Positions 31,117 through 37,023 of a stretch of 37,023 bases of DNA are shown here, in pieces; the stretch's first letter is position 1; every line of letters starts with the position of its first letter. Position numbers and translations under genes: made by a program. The stretch spans positions 18,422-55,444 of the forward strand of contig MU130244.1 of the NCBI GenBank assembly GCA_015039465.1, written 5' to 3'. Origin of the DNA: Phlegmacium glaucopus (lineage: Eukaryota; Basidiomycota; Agaricomycetes; Agaricales; Cortinariaceae). The notes under the pieces were generated by a model. It saw nothing but the letters and a program-made list of their open reading frames with translations, had not been told where the DNA came from and did not search any database.

Positions 31117-32985
31117 CTGTTGACATGCTGAGCCAACCAATTGCCTCCATTGTTGTTGGCCCAATTCGCAGCCCCACCACCTTCACTGTCGATGGGGCCC
31201 TGTTCTATCTCCATCGTCGTCAATATGATTGACACCCACACCAATGGCCTCCACTGCCGTCAACGCCATCGACCGTTCCCGACGCAGTTGACGCCAAAAT
31301 GTATCCTTACTTTCGTCGTTGTTGACGCGATCGGCTACCCCTATCTTCTACGGCCGTCAACGGAGTTGATGCCGCCTGACCCCTTCCCGTCTTTTCCTGG
31401 TATCGACCTTCCTATCAATATATGCAGTAGATCTATCTAATACTGTGTACCATACGGACAGGTTCATAGTTGATTAGCTTAGGAATTCCCTTATTACTCT
31501 GTAGAGCCAATTCAACTTCGGTAATAAAGTGATAATCACCAAGGAAGTAGCCACTAAGTATATTGCAGCAAATAAGAATGCACTAAGTTGAGTCCTGTCT
31601 AATCTAAACAGATTCATTCAGAATAAGTGCTGAATAAGCAGCACGCTGGTGATTGTCAATTAATTCCAAACTGATATGAACTGATTTCGCGAGGTAAGTT
31701 GACATAAGTCTGGTGATCATTTACCTCCACTGATTCCAACTTATTTCCACAAATCAGCAGTTTAGGTTTTTCCTGATGGGTGAAGGAACACGATGTACCA
31801 ATCGATCAAAGAGACAGACATGTCGCACTGATAATTGTTCGTGAAGTTGGAGAGGACCAGAAGGCTTTGATGGAGAAGCACAATTCTTGTGCTATAATCA
31901 TAGGGATTAATGAATGAATTAAGTAATATCAATGCATCAAGTTTAGGTGTGATGTCCCTAGTCCTCGTCGTTGCTTTTTCAGGACCTGGGTTTTCTCTCC
32001 TTTCTCTCAGGATTCTCGGTAGAGTGATATGCGTCACGGTTCGGATGTGATATCACATGTGGGAAGCTGGACTCGGAGAATTGGGTTTTGGGATGTACTA
32101 GTACGTGAAATAAGTGACAAAGTTGGACACAGACTCGCTGGTAGGGCATTGATGTGCTGATGCTGTGAAGAGACTTGGGTGCCAAGTTTGGAAATCCGAG
32201 AATGCCAAGGAAATTCAGAGAGTTTTGTTTGCTCGAACTAGGCGCGAGCTGACTTCAATCTTACAAAAGGTAAAATTGATCTTTACAATACGAGCCAAAG
32301 ACTCTAATGCATTCCCTTTATATTAGGAATTGTATACAAAGAGAACACAGGAAAGAACAAAATTCGCAAAGGGACCCTTTTTGTGTCCAAAGGCTACAGA
32401 GAGGGTGGTAATGATGAAACATCGCATACTAGTTTACCTCGAGCAATTGTTGAATATGTATGGAATGGGGCGTTCCTAAACAGACCGTATATCATACATA
32501 TAGGAGATGAGCAAAGTTAGCGTAGCCTTGGCAGTGAATGTTAATGAATGTTTTGAATGATAACGATAATAAATATTAGATCATCAGATGGACAGCCTGC
32601 TATGGTGACAGTTGAAACTCTCGTATGCCTGGGTTTTGAGGATATTCACTGAATTCAGATATTATAACTAGCAAATAACTAGGAACTTGAACTGGATTCT
32701 TTGCGATTCACTAACATGTGATTAGGTCAAATTAGAATGTAAATTTTAGAAAAAAATTTACGAGAAAGTGACAATGTAAATACTAGTTGCTGATGAGTGT
32801 TGGGTGAAAGCACTAAGTAGTACCTCCCAACCCAAGAAGTAGCCAGGACTCTAAAGGTTTTGTAAGTGCGAGACACAAGTCACAGGCTAAGCCTTCCCTA
32901 AACGAATAACAGGGAGTCCTTTGATCTAAAGACTGGTCCAACACTCTCTGGTTGTCTTTGTAGTCTTCATTGCCCCTCAAGCAGT
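31117..32985. other. Right flank of Gypsy, element end and long gene-free spacer
   Basis: 31117-31380 continues the GTTGACGCC-like tract interrupted by the Gypsy element. 31560-31778 is the AATAAGT-rich right end of the CATCAGG element. From 31779 to 32985 I see no gene, RNA or repeat. Confidence 0.45.
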
Positions 32986-34752
32986 CTAGGCTATAATCAC
33001 TAACAACGATTTATAGCGAAGGGTTGGATGAGGTGTCATAGTACGGAACCTCCAGTCAATTTCTTCACTTCCCCCACTCATTGCCTCTGTTGCCCAGCTC
33101 ACAAGATGATCCTTGAAGACACCTTTGTGAAGTTGGTGGAGAAGGTCCGGCGTTATGCAAGAAAAGATGTCGCAGTGTGGGAGGTCAGCCCAGAAGGGGT
33201 TGACAGGACGCAGACCTTTGGTCCACATATTCATCAGGTTTCTCACCTCGTGACTGTTGGCTGAGGATGTTGAGTGTCGTCGTTTGGTTTTGTAAAACAG
33301 AATGAATAGGTGCGCCTTGGTCTATTGGTTTAACCAGGCATGTTGGACATGCGCTCTCTTTACAACAGGCAACCAGACATTGCTCGGGGTAATCTGCGAT
33401 GTACACTGACAAAATGGGGAAGATCGTCCATATGAAACCATTGGCACAGTCCATATCAACGCCATCAGTTCCAGCTTTGATGAGAGGTTCAAGGAGTGTG
33501 TGCATGCACTCGTGAAAGAGTTGGTAACCCTCAACCGACTGCTTTTTCTTGGAAAAGCATTCAAGTTTACAAACCAGTATGTACCCCACAAGTACCATCG
33601 CTCGAGCTGTTGGCTGATGGCGTGTTGCCTTTTTAATATTTCCAATGCTCAGATACACTGGCCATGCAACCTTGTCACCGCTGAATCGTGAGAGATTGGT
33701 TTTATCGGAGGACAGAATGATGGGTGCAACAGTTGCTCCTTTGGGTAGGCGAGTCTGTTATGCATGTTCATTTAGTCCCTCTTATCTGATCATCATTCAT
33801 ATTTGACACAGACCTGCGTATCCCACCACCAATCCGCACTCCACATTTCATCATATTCACGATTTGTCCCAGCTTCATCCTGGTACACTCTGCATGGTGA
33901 ATAACATTGTATATCCTGAAATTCTGGGTTTCCAAACAACTCCTTAATGCACTCCACAGGATCTCGGCACCAGAGGTCAACATCCTCAGTACCTAGGTTG
34001 CCATCCTTGTCTTTTTCATCCCCAGTTATCCTAAATGAGGCACACGTCCAGTCAGGACCTTGTGGCAGCATGTCAATGCATTTTAATAGTGCCCGCACAT
34101 TGTGGAAACCTGGTTTCACACCATCCTGGATCTTTCCATCACGAGGTAAGCATTACAGCACTGCGTGTCGACACATAAAGCAACTTACTGATTTGAGCTT
34201 TAAGAAATCATTCATCTTCGTCTGACTGACGCCAGATGTCATCAGCCATCTCCCCAGCTCCCATTCTTCTTGCATCTGAAACAGTGCCCAAGGTGCCTCT
34301 CCATTTGCCTCCTGTTTATTCCGGTGTTTCTCGAAGGCTGTCTCGCATGTTCCTTTCGTCAAACCCGTTGGCCATGGGAAATCTGAGAACCATCGCAAGT
34401 TTCTTATGTCATCCTCATCATCCACCTCCTCCATTGTTACATGGCAACCTTTCTGGCTTGGAGGCTGAGGCTCAGGACTTGAGCCTGCTTGTGGACTCGG
34501 AGGGTCGTCACATTGTGGGTCCAAATTGGTGAAGGGGTTTTCATCATCCTCGTCATGGCTGGCATCTACGGCTGAGCTTTGATCCACATCCATGGGCAAG
34601 TCATAGGTTCCTGCCTCGACTGCAGCTATGGAAGAACACGACAGTTCATCCTGCTGGGCAGAGCATTCAAGTGATTGTGATATGTGGGAGCGTAGGCCTT
34701 GAACGGTTGTCTTTATTTGGAGACAGAATGGACATCGGTGCTCGGTGGGCAT
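32986..34752 (-). pseudogene. Second Plavaka-type transposase, truncated at its 3' half
   Basis: Model: complement(join(32986..33215, 33247..33754, 33814..34131, 34189..34752)), about 540 residues, where the intact copy at 16921 has 960. The N-terminus has a zinc-finger-like CPFCLQIKTTVQGLRSHIS. The core follows: VDLWCRDPVECIKELFGNP, SADWWWDTQ, SSDKTNLSRFSGDK, YIADYPEQCLVACC and [19 protein letters not shown], ending near TPHPTLR, after which the family sequence stops. The first two introns are ordinary. The third would be only 31 nt (33216-33246), very short, so it may be a frameshift instead. It belongs to a different Plavaka lineage from the first copy. Confidence 0.8.
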
Positions 34753-34807
34753 CTTCTATTGGCCGGGATTGTAGAGTGTTATGAGGTGTACTTTACACTC
34801 CCCCACG
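34753..34807 (-). promoter_or_regulatory. Short remaining upstream region of the second Plavaka gene
   Basis: Only about 50 bp of normal-looking sequence separates the start codon at 34752 from the mirrored segment. Any terminal inverted repeat on this side is not recognisable, so the element is cut or misjoined here. Confidence 0.4.
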
Positions 34808-34900
34808 TTGTCCGGTGGACTCCAGCCGGACTCCGCTAGTCCGGTGGAAGTCCGGTGGACGTCCACCGGACTCCACTAAATTCCACTGGACTCCACTAAA
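34808..34900. repeat. Palindromic repeat cluster at the left edge of the mirrored segment
   Basis: Contains a perfect 22-bp palindrome centred near 34861 (GTCCGGTGGAC then its reverse complement) and repeated TCCGGTGGA/TCCACCGGA words. Complemented without reversal it gives AGGCCACCTGAG, GGCCTG and GGCGATCAGG words that match, in the same order, the normally written sequence at 36908-36945. Confidence 0.7.
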
Positions 34901-34920
34901 TGTTGATGGTCCTTGGGACT

Positions 34921-36748
34921 ATATTTAGGAACCGTTTTTTTGAATCAGTTAAGAGTGTCTGTAACCTCGAGATAGGTATATTATCCTTCGCCTTTAAGTG
35001 ACCCTGTAATTTCGGATATAGAGTACTAAGGTAAGTTGGTCGAGAAAACTAAACGGGTTCTAGTAGACAGACAGATTGTAGACCAACGTCAGTTGGAAGA
35101 GATTTTGTTTTATCGGCTGGTGCCCTACAAGGAGCCCACTGAGAATAGTTTCCGTGGTTACAGATAGTATTACAAGTTAATGAGAGTCCTAGGACATCAT
35201 TAACACTTTGATATATAATACGTCTAGTACTCGCACATGGACTTATCCTGTGTCTTCGATACTTTAAGAAAGATTTGAGACGTGTCATGGAATTTTAACC
35301 CGTCTTAGAAACCCAACTAGCAGTTAAGAGTCGACGTCATGATTTACGTTACATACTGGAAGTACGTAGACGTAGACCTACCTACTTTAAAAAGTTACTG
35401 TGTATACCCTTACTTCCAGAATTTGAAAGAGCGGCGGTATAAACCCGACGAAAACAAGTACTTAGGTAGGCTGTTCAAAGACTACGTAGACCTTAACTAA
35501 AAAGGTATGCTCTGTGAAGTAGTTACCTACTCTAATGTGTCAGACGGAAATATTGAAACCCCCCTTTACCATAATAAGTCAGTCGTCTTTTAGTAAGTAC
35601 ACTACTTACAAGGGTTGGGATGGCTCGTTGTAGTCTACACTAAAACTTAGGATTACTAGGAAGACGACATGAACCACAACTATTAGGTCGTCGTTGACTT
35701 CAACGTGTTAGGTCAAGGTTATTAGGTTGTAAGGTTTTGAGTCTCAGACTTTACTTACAACTTTATTTTTTACATTGTTACCCTCATCATCTACCTTAAC
35801 AACAACCGTGTTTCCATAAAATCTAAATATTTTGTACTTTTTTATAATAAATTGTAGAAATAAATCGTAACACGAATACTATTAACGTGTAGTCTGAATC
35901 GTTTAATGGCTCCACCAAGAAAAACAGTTTATGTACTTTTACACAAACCCTTATCTACGGCACAATCTCTGACATACCCGTGACACTAACGACTTTGATA
36001 CCGGACACGTCGAGTAGTTCGAGAAACCTTCTTTATATTCGAACTAGTGAGTCGACCTTCAAATCGTCCTAGTTTTTCTTACAATTTGGCAGTGGTTCTC
36101 TTAGACGGAACCTTAGGTTTTCCACTGGTACTTGTAGTCGGGGTACTAGTCGGACGAGGTCTAGGGTCTTTCAATTTTGTAAAGAAACCAGGACGTTGAA
36201 AAATGACACAACTTTGATAAACACGGGGTACACCACAACAACAACGTACCCGATTTAAAAGTTCTAGACTTAGACTTAGTTTATAGAACCGTAAAAATTT
36301 GGTCCACATAGGAAGTTACCTTAGTGTGGGACTGATATATACGTAACTATTTCGAACAGTTAATGAATTCGTATAACAACGAGTTCCAGTTACCTTGTGG
36401 ACCAGTGTTTGTTGGTCTAAGTATCAACTATCGATAGTAATAGTCTTAGTAGCGTTTTGTCTGTGAGAAACAGCCTGAACCACATTAGGTCGAGGGTGTC
36501 TACCCAGACGAGGTTTAGACCAATATTGTCGTTGTCGTAGACTACCTTGGTGAATAGTTTTTACACGTAAGTTATGAGTTCGTACACTCGTTGAATTACG
36601 TACCAACCCACCTAAACTCAGATAAGAGTTCGCTTACTGAGGAGGTTTAAAATTGACCAAATATGTATATTACGAAAAAATAGTATGTTCTTTACAATAG
36701 TTCGTTGTTTTTTTATTTTTACTGTTACTAGTATCACTACGACTTATT
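34921..36748. pseudogene. KDZ-transposon-associated CxC5/CxC6 protein gene, written in mirror orientation
   Basis: Read by complementing bases left to right: exon 34921-35814, intron 35815-35866 (52 nt, GT...AG, phase 0), exon 35867-36748 ending in TAA. Exon 2 alone is 293 uninterrupted codons. Recognisable pieces: TLIKGTNVYHNVQLLSG with CSNC (CxC5 region), QNLWVDRQFS, SRRHIWAAFVHESIRQ, HCAYDNC plus GGSFCQIHENVFGNRCRVRD (CxC6 cysteine cluster), YHYQNHRKTDTLCRTWCNP, ACEQLNAWLGGFESILKRM and NWFIHIMLFYHTRNVI at the C-terminus. These zinc-binding clusters are known from proteins linked to KDZ transposons in basidiomycetes. One in-frame TAG (35245-35247) interrupts exon 1 and the 5' end is missing beyond 34921, so the copy is probably dead even once re-oriented. 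Confidence 0.9.
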
Positions 36749-36876
36749 TATTTATTTATTTATTTAACATGTATGTATGTGTACATTGTCTTCGACTTGT
36801 TTATTTATTTAGTATATATGTATATCTATATTACAATCAGTCGTCCGTAGTCGATATGTTGAAGGAACTTTAATAT
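36749..36876. repeat. TTTA microsatellite and 3' flank of the mirrored gene
   Basis: Runs of TTTA (about 36745-36765 and 36799-36812) directly follow the stop codon of the mirrored gene. Still mirror-written: the complement reads GTCAGCAGGCATCAGC near 36838, while the written strand is CpG-rich. Confidence 0.6.
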
Positions 36877-36879
36877 TTT

Positions 36880-37023
36880 TCAGGCGATTTTCAGGCGATT
36901 TTCAGGCCAGTTTCAGGCCACCTGAGACTGGCCTGTACGGTCAGGTCAGTAAAAACGAACTGGCCTGAAGGTGGCCTGAAGGTGGCCTGAAACTGGCCTG
37001 AAACTGGCCTGAAAATCGCCTGA
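36880..37023. repeat. Inverted repeat (hairpin) at the right edge of the window
   Basis: Starts TCAGGCGATTTTCAGG and ends with the exact reverse complement CCTGAAAATCGCCTGA at the last base. Inside, TTTCAGGCCA words face TGGCCTGAAA words. It looks like subterminal repeats of a DNA transposon, probably the one carrying the CxC5/CxC6 gene. It appears to be written in normal orientation, unlike the gene body. Confidence 0.85.

Larger units (their letters stand above)
23052..31778. mobile_element. Large CATCAGG-ended TIR element, invaded by a Gypsy element
   Basis: The left end CATCAGGAAAAACCT (23052-23066) and the right end AGGTTTTTCCTGATG (31764-31778) are inverted repeats; similarity continues inward through a CTGCTNATNTG-type stretch and AATAAG words. 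Subterminal AATAAGT/ACTTATT words are frequent on both sides. The flanks are GG on both sides rather than TA. Inside are the assembly gap, a short tandem repeat, a Gypsy insertion and no recognisable transposase. The ends resemble those of the Plavaka-type element at 12757-20554, so it is probably a non-autonomous relative, unless coding sequence hides in the gap. Confidence 0.55.
34808..36876. other. Mirror-reversed segment: sequence makes sense only when complemented without reversal
   Basis: On either true strand this stretch has no recognisable protein. Complementing each base while keeping the left-to-right order reveals a long spliced gene of the KDZ-associated CxC5/CxC6 family. Composition agrees: a hand count in 34921-36120 gives about 47 CpG against about 14 GpC, the reverse of what is expected, and the mirror operation swaps the two. 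The left limit lies between about 34795 and 34900 and the right limit near 36870-36880. Such a segment cannot arise by inversion, which always yields the reverse complement. A processing or assembly error is the likely origin. Confidence 0.93.

Noticed and set aside
35049..36606. Short minus-strand frames (including one Pro/Thr-rich) in the right end
   Set aside because: They are accidental readings of the mirrored segment; the real protein appears only in the unreversed complement.
34808..36876. Explaining the right-end block as an ordinary inversion or a fast-evolving non-coding region
   Set aside because: An inversion gives the reverse complement and would keep the gene readable on one strand; non-coding drift would not leave 293 open codons of a known family in mirror reading.
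1..37023. tRNA or rRNA genes
   Set aside because: No cloverleaf with a convincing T-arm or rRNA-like block was found; GGTTCGAACC-type matches lie in MITE arms. A tRNA scan was not run.

Overview
The window looks like repeat-rich accessory DNA from a basidiomycete, most likely an Agaricomycete (mushroom-forming fungus). The evidence is the short GT-AG introns (about 40-75 bp), a NACHT-type NLR gene, Plavaka-type DNA transposons, a KDZ-associated CxC5/CxC6 gene, a Gypsy element with a typical basidiomycete Gag, and a membrane/coiled-coil gene of a family I know from Agaricomycetes. Only two ordinary-looking genes were found; nearly everything else is transposon or transposon debris. All exon models were built by eye and checked only for reading-frame phase. 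One assembly gap (N) lies at 24825-25223.

Layout. 1-600: array of about 12 hairpin-forming ~50-bp units. 730-2401: non-autonomous terminal-inverted-repeat (TIR) element carrying a 20-bp minisatellite. 2402-3300: remnant of an NLR 3' end, split by a hAT-like MITE (2518-3063). 3421-5900: a second gene remnant, split by a 2-kb hAT-like element (3779-5817). 6347-7468 (-): five-exon membrane/coiled-coil gene. 8256-8696: hAT-like MITE. 9159-12287 (-): NACHT NLR gene. 12757-20554: an apparently complete Plavaka-type element with two divergent genes, an intact eight-exon transposase (+) and a partner gene (-) hit by two hAT-like MITEs. 20600-21110: second copy of the 3421 gene remnant. 22413-23021: another hAT-like element. 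23052-31778: large TIR-bounded element containing the gap and a nested gag-only Gypsy element (25755-31116). 32986-34752 (-): a second, 3'-truncated Plavaka transposase.

The most surprising stretch is about 34808 to 36876. It has no sensible gene on either strand, but if every base is complemented while the left-to-right order is kept, it reads as a KDZ-associated CxC5/CxC6 protein gene, with a GT-AG intron and a clean stop. In effect the segment is stored mirror-reversed (complemented without reversal, or reversed without complement). No known biological process does this, so a data or assembly error is the likeliest cause, and any normal six-frame annotation will miss the gene.

The mobile elements are nested and can be ordered. 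Six hAT-like insertions have perfect 8-bp target-site duplications. Five share a TAGYGATG-type end, yet each carries arrays of a different short motif. Two of them landed in the partner gene of the Plavaka element, which would otherwise be a complete open frame.
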